The notes beneath the pieces are model-generated. The model was not told the origin of the DNA, did not search any database, and saw only the letters and a list, made by a program, of their open reading frames with translations. DNA of 38,602 bases from Pandoraea horticolens (GTDB lineage Bacteria; Pseudomonadota; Gammaproteobacteria; Burkholderiales; Burkholderiaceae). The translations under genes were made by a program, and so were the position numbers. The stretch covers positions 1 to 38,602 of the forward strand of contig NZ_CABPSM010000027.1 in the NCBI RefSeq assembly GCF_902459555.1. The letters are read 5' to 3'. Below are positions 19,156-26,663 of the stretch, piece after piece; position 1 is the first letter of the stretch, and every line of letters starts with the position of its first letter.

Positions 19156-19902
19156 TTAAAGCTGCGAAGCGCCACCATCGACAACCAGTTCGGTGCCGAC
19201 GACGTAGGAGGATTCGTCACTGGCGAGATAAAGCGCCGCGTAGGCAATGTCCTCTGCCCGCCCCATGTGGCCCACTGGAATGGCTTTCGCGAGTTCCACC
19301 TTGAGGTTGCGAACATCCTCGTCGGCCATCCCCCACCTGCCAATCAGGGGCGTCTCCGTCGCGCCGGGGGCGATCGCGTTAAAGCGGATTTTTCGATCGA
19401 GAAACTCGTAGGACCAGCTACGGGCAAGCGATCGCACCGCCGCCTTTGCCGCCGCAGTCAGCGAAATGCCATGCTTGCCGGTCTGATCGACGAACGACGT
19501 ATTGAGAATGACCGAGGAACCCTCTCTCAAGTCCGGCAGCACCGCTTGAAGCGTGAACACCACGCCCTTGACGTTGATGTCCATGATCTCGCTGTAGAGT
19601 TGCTCGTCGATGTCGTTGAGTGGGGATGGGAAAGCCCAGCCAGCATTGGCAAAAACGACATCCAGGCCACCAAACTTCTCTTTTACCTCGGCAGCAATCG
19701 CTCGCATGTCCTTAAGCGAACGCACATCGCCCTTGAGGACGAGCGAGTTCTCGCCAAGTTCTGCCTTTACGCGATCAAACACGGCCTCATCGCGACCCGT
19801 TACCGCCACTTTGGCACCTTCTGCAATGAAGAGCTTGGCAGTGGCAAGACCAATGCCACTCGTGCCACCCGTGATCAACGCCGATTTGTTCTTAAGCCTC
19901 AT
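19156..19902 (-). CDS. SDR-family oxidoreductase lacking the catalytic Tyr
   Basis: A 248-residue SDR. TGGTSGIG (11-18), NAG (86-88 region), Asn110 and Ser136 of the catalytic set and Lys153 are present, but the Tyr of YxxxK is Thr149 (TAAAK). The C-terminus GTELVVDGGASQL is normal. Start ATG 19902 has AAAGGA about 9 nt upstream. First gene of the leftward run SDR - DJ-1/PfpI - NTF2-like - PRISE. The missing Tyr makes ordinary dehydrogenase activity uncertain, though some SDRs tolerate it. Confidence 0.9.
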   Translation of the reverse strand: MRLKNKSALITGGTSGIGLATAKLFIAEGAKVAVTGRDEAVFDRVKAELGENSLVLKGDVRSLKDMRAIAAEVKEKFGGLDVVFANAGWAFPSPLNDIDEQLYSEIMDINVKGVVFTLQAVLPDLREGSSVILNTSFVDQTGKHGISLTAAAKAAVRSLARSWSYEFLDRKIRFNAIAPGATETPLIGRWGMADEDVRNLKVELAKAIPVGHMGRAEDIAYAALYLASDESSYVVGTELVVDGGASQL

Positions 19903-19996
19903 TTCTGTGTTCCTTTCATTACTTCGCTACACATCAAGTCGCAGAGCAAAGAGTACTGCTGCGCTTGCCTCAAATTGATTTCGTAGGCGAATTATG

Positions 19997-20345
19997 GAAT
20001 CCACACAGAATGGCGCAAAGGACTTATATCCCTTAAAAAACGACACGTTGACCAAATGATTCTTAGGCAGCGGTCGCCGTTTCCGATCTCCCACCGAACT
20101 GCTGCACGCTTTCCGCAACGCCGCTGCTGCGCGAACTGATGATCCGATCCGCCAGCCTTCCGATGCGCTATCCGGAGGGCGGGATGGAATCGCGCCTGGT
20201 CACGCGGCACCTCGACGAAATCGCGCCGGCGCCGACCGGAAACCTTCATTTGCCCATGCCGGCCGACGCCCGGCTTCGCAAGATCGTCGAAACGTTCGTG
20301 GACCACACCGCCGATCGCGGGACGATCCGAATCCACAACGAATGG
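19997..20345. repeat. Imperfect 17-bp direct repeats bracketing the AraC fragment
   Basis: GAATCCACACAGAATGG at 19997-20013 and GAATCCACAACGAATGG at 20329-20345 match at 15 of 17 positions. The second copy starts right where AraC similarity ends. A weaker relative (GATTCCACACAGG) occurs at 21258-21270. This could be a duplication or recombination scar, or coincidence. Confidence 0.45.
20067..20327 (+). pseudogene. Internal fragment of an AraC-family regulator
   Basis: In one frame the DNA reads AVSDLPPNCCTLSATPLLRE, LMIRSASLPMRYPEGGMESR, then LHLPMPADARLRKIVETFVD and ADRGTI. This pattern (TPLLREL, then LHLPMPxDxRLRKI) is the linker between sensor and DNA-binding parts of cupin-type AraC regulators. 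A TAG at 20064 closes the frame upstream, and similarity is lost after GTI, so both the sensor start and the helix-turn-helix are missing. The same frame runs on into the next gene, which creates a misleading long open frame. Confidence 0.65.
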
Positions 20346-20375
20346 GTTGACACCCCGTCGGGTTGGGATATATTT

Positions 20376-20408
20376 GTACCTGTTTGTTTTGTTTTTCGTA
20401 CCAGTACA
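20376..20408. promoter_or_regulatory. Paired GTACC sites upstream of the isocyanide-hydratase-like gene
   Basis: GTACCTGT (20376-20383) and GTACCAGT (20398-20405) are direct repeats exactly 22 bp apart, just upstream of the start at 20421. The second is part of CGTACCAGTACA (20397-20408), repeated exactly, on the other strand, before the DUF485 gene. MocR regulators usually bind direct repeats, so the MocR gene of this module is the natural candidate. Confidence 0.6.
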
Positions 20409-20420
20409 AAGGATAAATTT

Positions 20421-21131
20421 ATGACTATCCCATCGGATGTTCACCTCAAGATCGGCGGCATCATCTTTCCCGGCATGGACCAATGCGACTTCACCGGCCC
20501 GTTCGAGGCCCTCGCCCGAGTCCCCAATTCCACTTTCTTCACCCTCTGGAAGGACAAGAACCCAGTCCGCGACCTCGCAGGCATGCTGCTTCTGGCCGAC
20601 ACCACTTTCGACGAAGCACCCCAGCTCGACGTACTGCTCGTCCCCGGCGGCTACGGCCAGGAAGCGCTGATGAACGACGAGACTGTTCTCGGCTTCATCC
20701 GCAAACAGGCCGAAGGCGCCCGCTACGTCTATTCGGTATGCACCGGCGCACTCCTTTGTGGTGCCGCCGGCCTGCTGCACGGCCGCCGCGCCACCACGCA
20801 CTGGACTGCGATGGACGTGCTGCCGCTATTCGGCGCAACGCCCAGCAACGACCGCGTGGTCATCGACGACAAGTTCGTCAGCGCCGGTGGCGTCACGTCC
20901 GGCATCGACGGCTCGCTGATCGTGGCGTCGTTGCTGCGCGGAGAAACCGTCGCACAGGAACTCCAGCTATATATGTCCTACGATCCGAAGCCGCCGTTCC
21001 AGGCCGGCTCGCCGGCCACGGCCCCCGCAGCGGTGCTCGCCACCGTCACCGAACGGGCCCGGGTCATCACCGAAAAGCGCCTGGCGACCGGGCAGGCGTA
21101 CCAGGCCGCACAGGCAGGCGTAGGCGCCTAA
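20421..21131 (+). CDS. inhA: DJ-1/PfpI family isocyanide (isonitrile) hydratase-like enzyme
   Basis: A 236-residue cytoplasmic protein without signal peptide, similar along its length to cyclohexyl-isocyanide hydratase, which turns R-NC plus water into the N-formyl amine. Equivalent active-site residues are visible: Asp23 (QCDFTGP), Cys107 and Thr108 (YSVCTGALLCGAAGLL), then RATTHW and SAGGVTSGIDGSL. The C-terminal YDPKPPFQAGSPATAPA also matches. Start ATG 20421 has AAAGGA 7 nt upstream; the frame is open further left only because of the AraC fragment. First gene of the module; GTACC sites precede it. Substrate is inferred, not shown. Confidence 0.82.
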   Translation: MTIPSDVHLKIGGIIFPGMDQCDFTGPFEALARVPNSTFFTLWKDKNPVRDLAGMLLLADTTFDEAPQLDVLLVPGGYGQEALMNDETVLGFIRKQAEGARYVYSVCTGALLCGAAGLLHGRRATTHWTAMDVLPLFGATPSNDRVVIDDKFVSAGGVTSGIDGSLIVASLLRGETVAQELQLYMSYDPKPPFQAGSPATAPAAVLATVTERARVITEKRLATGQAYQAAQAGVGA

Positions 21132-21389
21132 CCCCATCTCCGACGGGGCGAGTGCAGCCGCGCCCGCCCCCCCCATTTCCGCCCTAAAAACCGGTGTCCG
21201 GCTTCGCGAGATCGGTTCCCCCCTCCCTGCCGCCCCCCCCCTTACGGCCGAACCATCGATTCCACACAGGTTTACCCCGATTTTTTTCCATTTGACCGAT
21301 CGATCTGACCCATCTACATTGAATGGTACATATATATTTATGTACTGGTACGTAAATACAATTTGATCCTCGTTGATCTGGAGAAAAGA
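21132..21389. other. 258-bp gap with DUF485/actP promoter region
   Basis: Contains two C-rich runs (C8 near 21167-21174 and C9 at 21233-21241), then an abrupt AT-rich segment (about 21315-21360) with the paired GGTAC sites. The AT-rich part probably holds the promoter. No RNA gene or coding frame is evident. Confidence 0.5.
21325..21352. promoter_or_regulatory. Paired GGTAC sites upstream of the DUF485-actP operon
   Basis: GGTAC at 21325-21329 and at 21347-21351, again 22 bp apart and in direct orientation, opposite in strand to the pair at 20376. The 12-mer TGTACTGGTACG (21341-21352) is the exact reverse complement of the one at 20397-20408. Identical spacing and a 12/12 shared core argue for one regulator acting on both promoters. 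Confidence 0.6.
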
Positions 21390-21731
21390 ATGGACGCGCA
21401 CATAAGACTGTCAGAACCCATCGCCCCGCCGTCAACGGCGGAGTTCCAGCCCGGCACGTTCGAGGCCTGTGTCGCGTCGAAGAGTCGTCTGATCATCCGC
21501 CTCACCGCCGCATTTTTCGTCTGGTACTTCGCTTTGCTGATTGGCGATGGATGGTTTCGTTCGCAATTCGCTACCCCCATTGCCGGCATGGTGAACGTCG
21601 GCATGGTGCTCACGCTATCGCAGTATCTTTTCGGCGCCGGCCTCGCGATTTTCTACGCGTGGCGCATGCGCACCATCGACGCACAAATCGCTGCGGCAAC
21701 GGCAGCCGGTCCGGAAGGAGCACAACGATGA
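21390..21731 (+). CDS. DUF485 small membrane protein (symporter partner)
   Basis: A 113-residue protein with two hydrophobic segments: IIRLTAAFFVWYFALLIGDG and the stretch AGMVNVGMVLTLSQYLFGAG followed by LAIFYAWRMR. DUF485 (YjcH-type) proteins are encoded directly before ActP-type symporters and are thought to assist them. Start ATG 21390 follows GGAGAAAAGA. Its stop overlaps the actP start by 4 bases (ATGA), so the two are coupled. Confidence 0.92.
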   Translation: MDAHIRLSEPIAPPSTAEFQPGTFEACVASKSRLIIRLTAAFFVWYFALLIGDGWFRSQFATPIAGMVNVGMVLTLSQYLFGAGLAIFYAWRMRTIDAQIAAATAAGPEGAQR

Positions 21732-23632
21732 AACGGGACGCATGTTCGCGCCTTTTGCCGCGGATTGCCGCGTGCACGGCGACCCTTCTTTTCCCGGCGC
21801 TCGCGCCTGCGGCCGAAGTGGTGCCGCACGCCTACCGGCTGCACGCCTTTTCCGTTTTCGCCGCGGTGATCGCGTTCACGCTGATCGTCACCTGGTTCAG
21901 CGCGAGACGAGGTAAAAGCGCCAGCGAGTTCTACACCGCCGGAGGCGGCATCTCGGGCCTGAAAAACGGGCTGGCCATTGCCGGCGACTATCTGTCCGCC
22001 GCCGCGTTCCTCGGCGTGTCCGGCCTGATCGCGCTGTACGGCTACGACGGCATGCTGTATCTGGTCGGCTTCTTCGCCGCGCTCATTCCGGTGCTGCTGC
22101 TGGTCGCGGAACCGTGCCGCAATCTCGGGCGTTATACGTTCGGTGACGTCCTCGCCTACCGCCACAGCTTCAAGACCTCCAAGATGCTGGCAGCGTTTTC
22201 GAGTGTGATCATCGCGATCTTCTACATGATCCCGCAGATCGTCGGCGGCGCCGTGCTGCTCTATGCGCTGCTCGGCGTGCCCTACGAAGTATCGGTGCTG
22301 GCCGTCGGCGTCCTGATGCTGCTGTATGTCACGTTCGGCGGCATGCGCGCCACCACATGGGTACAGATCATCAAGGCAGCGTTGCTGCTGAGCATGTGCG
22401 GCCTGCTGGCGATGCTGTCCGTTGCGCCGTTCGGCTTCAACGTATCAACGCTGCTCGACACTCTCTCGCACCAGCCCGCGTTGCGCGACTGGCTGCTCGC
22501 TTTGCACCGCTTGCCAGCCGACGACAACACGCTCATCTCGCGAACTTTTTTCGAACCCGGCCTTTATCTCAAGGACCCAGTCGAGCTCTTATCACTGGGT
22601 CTCGCACTGACGCTCGGCACGGCCGCAATGCCGCATATCCTGATGCGCCTGTTTTCCGTGAAGAACGCGCAGACCGCCCGCCAGTCCGTGCTGTGGGCCA
22701 TGTTGTGGATCGGCGGTTGTCACCTGCTGATCATCGTGATCGGATTTGCCGCGGCTTATTATGTTGGCGCGGCCGGCATTTCGTCGGCCGACAAGGGCGG
22801 CAATCTGGCCGCGCTGCTGCTCGCTCAACACCTTGGCGGCGGTGCCTCGACGACCGGCGGGAACATACTGCTTGGCGCCGTGGCCGCGATCGCGTTCGCC
22901 ACCATCGTGGCGGTCGTCGCCGGTCTCACGCTGGCCGCCGCGTCGTCGCTTGCGCACGACGTGTACGTCGGCGTGCTGAAGGGCGGCAATGCTTCGGATC
23001 ACGAACAGGTTCGCGCCGGCAAGGTGGCGTCGGTCCTCGTCGCGTTCATCGCTACAGGCGCAGGCTTGTTCGCCAAAGGCCAGAACGTCGCGCATCTCGT
23101 CGGACTCGCCTACGCAGTCGCAGCGTCCGCCAATCTGCCGGCGTTGCTGGCAACGCTCTACTGGAAACGCTGCAACACTGTCGGCGTGATAGCCGGTGTG
23201 GTCGGCGGATCGCTCGTCGCGATCGCCCTCGTGCTGGTGTCGCCGAACATGCAGTATCCGCTCGCCGTTCGCGCCGAGGCGACGCGTGCGCTCGCGGCAT
23301 CCAGTACGCGGCTGGCCGCGCTCGAAGCCGAAGGTGCGATCCGGTATACGGGGCCGGGCGATTTCTCCGCCGCACGCGACGCCGCGCGCACGAGCCGCGA
23401 CGCGGCGCAGTCCACGCTCGATGCGATCGGCTCGCGCACGACCAGCCTCGTCGGCCTTCGGGCACCGCTCGTATCGCTGCGCAATCCGGGCATCGTATCG
23501 GTGCCGCTCGGCTTCCTGTTTGTGGTGATCGGTTCGCTGTTGGGCCGCCGGCGCGGATCGGGCACGGGGTGGAAAGCGCTCGTCTATCGGCGGGACAGCG
23601 GAGTCGGCGTCGCCCATGCCGTCGATCACTGA
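21728..23632 (+). CDS. actP: ActP-type sodium:solute symporter (carboxylate uptake)
   Basis: A 634-residue inner-membrane symporter with signal-like N-terminus (cut near APAAE) and the ActP signatures EFYTAGGGISGLKNGLAIAG, DYLSAAAFLGVSG, YRHSFKTSKMLAAFSS and FATIVAVVAGLTLAAASSLA. Family members carry acetate, glycolate, pyruvate or other short carboxylates with Na+. Longer than the E. coli protein (about 550) mainly through an inserted, Ala/Arg-rich helical segment near residues 512-585, between late membrane segments. Coupled to DUF485. In this module it is the probable importer of the carboxylated substrate. Confidence 0.9.
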   Translation: MKRDACSRLLPRIAACTATLLFPALAPAAEVVPHAYRLHAFSVFAAVIAFTLIVTWFSARRGKSASEFYTAGGGISGLKNGLAIAGDYLSAAAFLGVSGLIALYGYDGMLYLVGFFAALIPVLLLVAEPCRNLGRYTFGDVLAYRHSFKTSKMLAAFSSVIIAIFYMIPQIVGGAVLLYALLGVPYEVSVLAVGVLMLLYVTFGGMRATTWVQIIKAALLLSMCGLLAMLSVAPFGFNVSTLLDTLSHQPALRDWLLALHRLPADDNTLISRTFFEPGLYLKDPVELLSLGLALTLGTAAMPHILMRLFSVKNAQTARQSVLWAMLWIGGCHLLIIVIGFAAAYYVGAAGISSADKGGNLAALLLAQHLGGGASTTGGNILLGAVAAIAFATIVAVVAGLTLAAASSLAHDVYVGVLKGGNASDHEQVRAGKVASVLVAFIATGAGLFAKGQNVAHLVGLAYAVAASANLPALLATLYWKRCNTVGVIAGVVGGSLVAIALVLVSPNMQYPLAVRAEATRALAASSTRLAALEAEGAIRYTGPGDFSAARDAARTSRDAAQSTLDAIGSRTTSLVGLRAPLVSLRNPGIVSVPLGFLFVVIGSLLGRRRGSGTGWKALVYRRDSGVGVAHAVDH

Positions 23633-23669
23633 TACGCGCTCGCCGCGTCCTTCGCGGCCCAGCGGTGGT

Positions 23670-25025
23670 TCAGGCCGAAAGCGTGGACGACGTTGTCTGG
23701 CACACCCTGACGAGTGCTTCGACGAAGTCGAGCGTTTCAGCTGGCGTCATTCGGGCAGCCGTCACACGGATACCTTGTTGCCCCTCCAGACAGAACTCGT
23801 GCCCCGCCCGGACAAGCCAGCCGGCGGCGAACAGCCGCTGCGCCACTTCGAGTTCATTCTGCAGCGGAACCCAGACGTTGAGGCCGGCGCCGGGCAGCAC
23901 GTCGAAGCCGCGCTTTTTCAGTGCGGCCGTCAGCAACTGGTGACGCTCGCGGTACGCGATGCCCGCCGCCGCGATCTTCTTCTGCACCGAGCCCGTGGTC
24001 ACGAGTTCGAACACGAGACGCTGCACCAACGTGCTCACCCACCCCATCCCCACGCTCTGGCGCTCCTCCAGACGCTGAACGGTTTGCGCGTCGCCGGTGG
24101 AGAAAGCGATCCGGTAGTCCGGCCCGAGCGCCTTCGACAGCGATCGCACCGTCAGCCAGCGCCGCACGCCGGTGTGCCACGAATGGTAGGGCGCAAGGTT
24201 CAGCAGGTTCGTATGGTCGTCGTCGATGAACAGCACGTCGCTATTGCCGCTGACCATTTTTTCCAGCTCGGATGCCCGCGCTCGCGACGTCACCACGCCT
24301 GTCGGATTATGGGCGCGGCTCGTCGAGATCACCGCTTTGACCCCAGCCTTCAGCGCCTTGCGAAGGCTTGCCGGCACGATGCCCGCAGGGTCGAGCGCGA
24401 GCGGTACGGCATCGATGCCCATCGAACGAACGAGAGAATGCACGCTGATATAACCAGGGTCTTCGACTGCAACCCTGTCTCCCGCCCGGATGCCCGAGAC
24501 AATGAGTGCCCGCTCGATGAGGTCGAGTGCGCCTGCGGACACGAATATTCCGCCGGAAACCTCGATACGATCGTCGATGAACTGCTTGCGCGCCCAGTCA
24601 ACGAAAGCGTCGTCGTTCCGATGCTCGCCGTAGAGCCGGGGTTCGACGCTCATGCGCGCCATCGCCTCGTGGACTTCGGCCTCGTCCGGAAGAAGGGCCA
24701 CGTCGGGATTTCCGTCTCTCACGAAACGGGTCTGCGCGGCGCGGCCGGCCGCGTCGCGCGCGCCGGCCGCCGACGCGTGACGGCGCACGGTCGACCCTTG
24801 CCTCCCCTCCCCGGAGATCAGACCTCCGTCGCGAAGCTGCCGGTAGGCGACCGCCACCGTGTTCTTGTTAATGCCGAGGCTGTCCGCGAGCGCGCGAACC
24901 GTTGGCAGCGTATCGCCGGGTTTCAGACGATCTTCGAGTATCGCGCACTCGATCGCGCGCCTGATTGCGTCGGCCTTTCCTTCGGATGGACTGCTGTTGT
25001 CCAGATCGATGACGAGCGCTTCCAT
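23670..25025 (-). CDS. MocR/PdxR-type regulator (GntR HTH + aminotransferase-like domain)
   Basis: A 451-residue regulator. Residues 10-80 form a GntR winged helix (LPTVRALADSLGINKNTVAV, YRQLRDGGLISGEGRQGS). Residues 105-445 form a fold-type I aminotransferase domain with the PLP lysine at 298 (RSLSKALGPDY), Asn240 of AHNPTG and the Asp in FIDDDH. Such proteins sense PLP adducts of amino acids or amines. Start ATG 25025 has GGGGAA upstream. It is convergent with actP and divergent from the M20 gene, at the centre of the module, and is the best candidate for binding the GTACC pairs. Confidence 0.92.
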   Translation of the reverse strand: MEALVIDLDNSSPSEGKADAIRRAIECAILEDRLKPGDTLPTVRALADSLGINKNTVAVAYRQLRDGGLISGEGRQGSTVRRHASAAGARDAAGRAAQTRFVRDGNPDVALLPDEAEVHEAMARMSVEPRLYGEHRNDDAFVDWARKQFIDDRIEVSGGIFVSAGALDLIERALIVSGIRAGDRVAVEDPGYISVHSLVRSMGIDAVPLALDPAGIVPASLRKALKAGVKAVISTSRAHNPTGVVTSRARASELEKMVSGNSDVLFIDDDHTNLLNLAPYHSWHTGVRRWLTVRSLSKALGPDYRIAFSTGDAQTVQRLEERQSVGMGWVSTLVQRLVFELVTTGSVQKKIAAAGIAYRERHQLLTAALKKRGFDVLPGAGLNVWVPLQNELEVAQRLFAAGWLVRAGHEFCLEGQQGIRVTAARMTPAETLDFVEALVRVCQTTSSTLSA

Positions 25026-25041
25026 GAATTCCCCATGCTTG

Positions 25042-25059
25042 ATAAGACATAGTTTATCT
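25042..25059. promoter_or_regulatory. GATAA-N8-TTATC inverted repeat at the MocR promoter
   Basis: The sequence GATAAGACATAGTTTATC lies about 17-35 bp upstream of the MocR start codon. It could be an autoregulatory site, but it is short and in an AT-rich promoter region, so it may be chance. Further up, GGTAC (25141-25145) and TTACCAATAC (about 25159-25168) resemble the GTACC sites of the other promoters less exactly. Confidence 0.3.
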
Positions 25060-25196
25060 GACAATGGGACAAGCATATTGACTTATTCCGGATGGCTTTC
25101 CCGCTCTCCTTGAAACAGCAGTGAACGGCAATGTTTCCATGGTACGAACTTTTATTCATTACCAATACGTAACACACCCGATCGGACAAACCCATT

Positions 25197-26366
25197 ATGG
25201 ATGACACACTTTTCGACCCGGTTCTTCTGACCCAGCGCATGGTACAAACCCAGACGGTCAATCCGCCCGGCGACGAACTGCTGCTCGCCGCGGAACTTAA
25301 AGACCTGCTGAGCGAATTGGGACTTCACACCCTCGTTCAGGAAATCGCGCCCGGCCGCGCAAACCTGGTCGCATGGAGTACCGTCTCGGCCAGCCGCCGC
25401 CTGTGCTTCACCGGGCACCTCGACACCGTTCCGTTCGGCGCGGGAAGCTGGAGGGCTTCGCCGTTGAGCGGACACATCGATGGCGACCGGCTGTACGGAC
25501 GCGGCTCGTCTGACATGAAAGGCGGCATTGCGGCCTTCGTGTCGGCGCTCAAGCGTTATAAGGACCTGCACGGAACGCTACCCTGCGTACTGGTGATCCT
25601 GACCGCAGGCGAAGAGACCGGCTGCGAGGGCGCGAAGCGCCTGAACGAACTGGACGTGCCCGATCTGAACGTCGGTGCGATGATCGTTGGCGAGCCGACC
25701 TCGAATCAATGCGCGATCGGCCATAAAGGCGCCCTCTGGCTGAATGCCCACACGTCCGGCTGCGCGGCTCACGGCGCGATGCCCGAACTCGGGGACAACG
25801 CGATTTATCACGCGTCGGACGCGATCCAGCAACTGCGGATCTTTGACTTCGGGACTCCCGACGATCCACTGCTCGGCCGCCCCTCGCTGAATGTCGGAAC
25901 GATCTCGGGCGGAGCGAACGTCAATTCGGTCCCCGACGCCACCACGTTTTCGATCGACATCCGTACGGTCGGTGGCACGTCGCACGACGCGCTGGTCGAT
26001 CGCCTCGGCGCCTATCTCGGGCAGAAGGTACGGCTGTCCGCCGCCGTCGATGTCCCGGCGCTGACCAACGAACTGGAGAATCCGTGGCTCGGCTACGCGA
26101 TTGAAACGGCCGAGGCTGCGACCGGCGTTCGAACGGGACAAACAACCGTCGCCTACTTCAGCGATGGCCCGGTGCTGAGAGACTGGCTCGGCGAAGTACC
26201 GACCGTGATTCTGGGGCCCGGTGAACCCTCGCAGGCCCATCAAACTGACGAATGGTGCAGCGTGCAGCGCATTCGTCAATGCACCGGGATCTATCTGCAA
26301 CTGATCTCTGGCTGGCAGGCGTGCGCCGGCGCAAATTCGCAAGCGCACGCCGCGACGACGGCATGA
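25197..26366 (+). CDS. M20-family N-acyl-amino-acid hydrolase (ArgE/DapE-like)
   Basis: A 389-residue di-zinc hydrolase with all expected ligands: His74-x-Asp76 in FTGHLDTVPFG, Asp106 in SSDMKGG, Glu139-Glu140 in TAGEETGCEG, Glu166 in VGEPTS, and the C-terminal His in GPGEPSQAHQTDEW. A dimerisation (lid) domain lies between, about 175-290. The subgroup removes acyl groups from N-acyl amino acids (acetylornithine, succinyl-diaminopimelate). Here, beside an isonitrile-hydratase-like enzyme and a glycine-controlled dehydrogenase, N-formyl- or N-acyl-glycine is a reasonable guess. The ribosome site is weak. Divergent from MocR. Confidence 0.9.
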   Translation: MDDTLFDPVLLTQRMVQTQTVNPPGDELLLAAELKDLLSELGLHTLVQEIAPGRANLVAWSTVSASRRLCFTGHLDTVPFGAGSWRASPLSGHIDGDRLYGRGSSDMKGGIAAFVSALKRYKDLHGTLPCVLVILTAGEETGCEGAKRLNELDVPDLNVGAMIVGEPTSNQCAIGHKGALWLNAHTSGCAAHGAMPELGDNAIYHASDAIQQLRIFDFGTPDDPLLGRPSLNVGTISGGANVNSVPDATTFSIDIRTVGGTSHDALVDRLGAYLGQKVRLSAAVDVPALTNELENPWLGYAIETAEAATGVRTGQTTVAYFSDGPVLRDWLGEVPTVILGPGEPSQAHQTDEWCSVQRIRQCTGIYLQLISGWQACAGANSQAHAATTA

Positions 26367-26381
26367 CTGTATTTTTTTGTG

Positions 26382-26410
26382 TTGAAAAAGTGGCATCGAT
26401 CATGTAGCGT
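26382..26410 (+). promoter_or_regulatory. Possible promoter of the riboswitch-dadA transcript
   Basis: TTGAAA (26382-26387), a 17-bp spacer and TAGCGT (26405-26410), about 19 bp before the first aptamer. The -35 match is good and the -10 match is weak. The short T run just before it (about 26371-26377) may belong to the end of the M20 transcript. Confidence 0.35.
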
Positions 26411-26428
26411 TTCGTCGTTCTACACATG

Positions 26429-26611
26429 CAGTACGGGAGAGATCGTTCCTCGCGAACGACGCCGACGGAGCAACCGCCCCGGAAACTCTCAGGCAAAAGG
26501 ACCGTACTGCCAGAACATCTGGAGAGCGGCGCTTCGCGCGCCCACCGAAGGGGAGCCCCCCGGCCGCGAAGCGGCCGTGCGGGCGAAACTCTCAGGTACA
26601 TGGACAGATGG
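26429..26611 (+). ncRNA. Tandem glycine riboswitch (two aptamers)
   Basis: Aptamer 1: P1 is GCAGTACGG (26429-26437) pairing with CCGTACTGC (26502-26510); inside are GGGAGAG, the core GCCGACGGAGCAACCGCCCC and GGAAACTCTCAGGCAAAAGG. Aptamer 2 follows after a short linker: P1 is CATCTG (26516-26521) with CAGATG (26605-26610), inside are GGAGAG, CCACCGAAGGGGAGC and GAAACTCTCAGGTACATGGA. These are the conserved elements of the gcvT-type glycine riboswitch, here in the cooperative two-aptamer form. It precedes the DadA-type gene rather than a gcv operon. Confidence 0.95.
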
Positions 26612-26663
26612 GGCATCGGCGCCGGTTTGAATCCAACGCGGCCGGCGATGCTCAACTCATCTG
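26605..26663 (+). promoter_or_regulatory. Expression platform: P1 strand can pair with the ribosome site
   Basis: The 3' P1 strand of aptamer 2, CAGATG (26605-26610), is complementary to two identical hexamers: CATCTG in P1 itself (26516-26521) and CATCTG at 26658-26663, which overlaps the CTGGA ribosome-binding region 8 nt before the ATG at 26673. The alternative helix can extend by G-C/G-U to 8 bp. Glycine binding would hold CAGATG in P1 and free the ribosome site, giving an ON switch. A further GC-rich hairpin (about 26613-26651) lies between. Confidence 0.65.

Noticed and set aside
20139-20420. N-terminal extension of the isocyanide-hydratase-like protein
   Set aside because: The extension is an AraC fragment read in the same frame by chance; the good ribosome site and family start are at 20421.
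22357-23943. Very long open frames out of phase with actP (also 22592-23629 minus)
   Set aside because: High-GC shadow frames; composition is Arg/Ala/His-rich without domains, while the actP frame has continuous family similarity.
23616-25052. 478-codon open frame antisense to the MocR gene
   Set aside because: The MocR frame has HTH and PLP-site motifs over its whole length; the antisense product resembles nothing.
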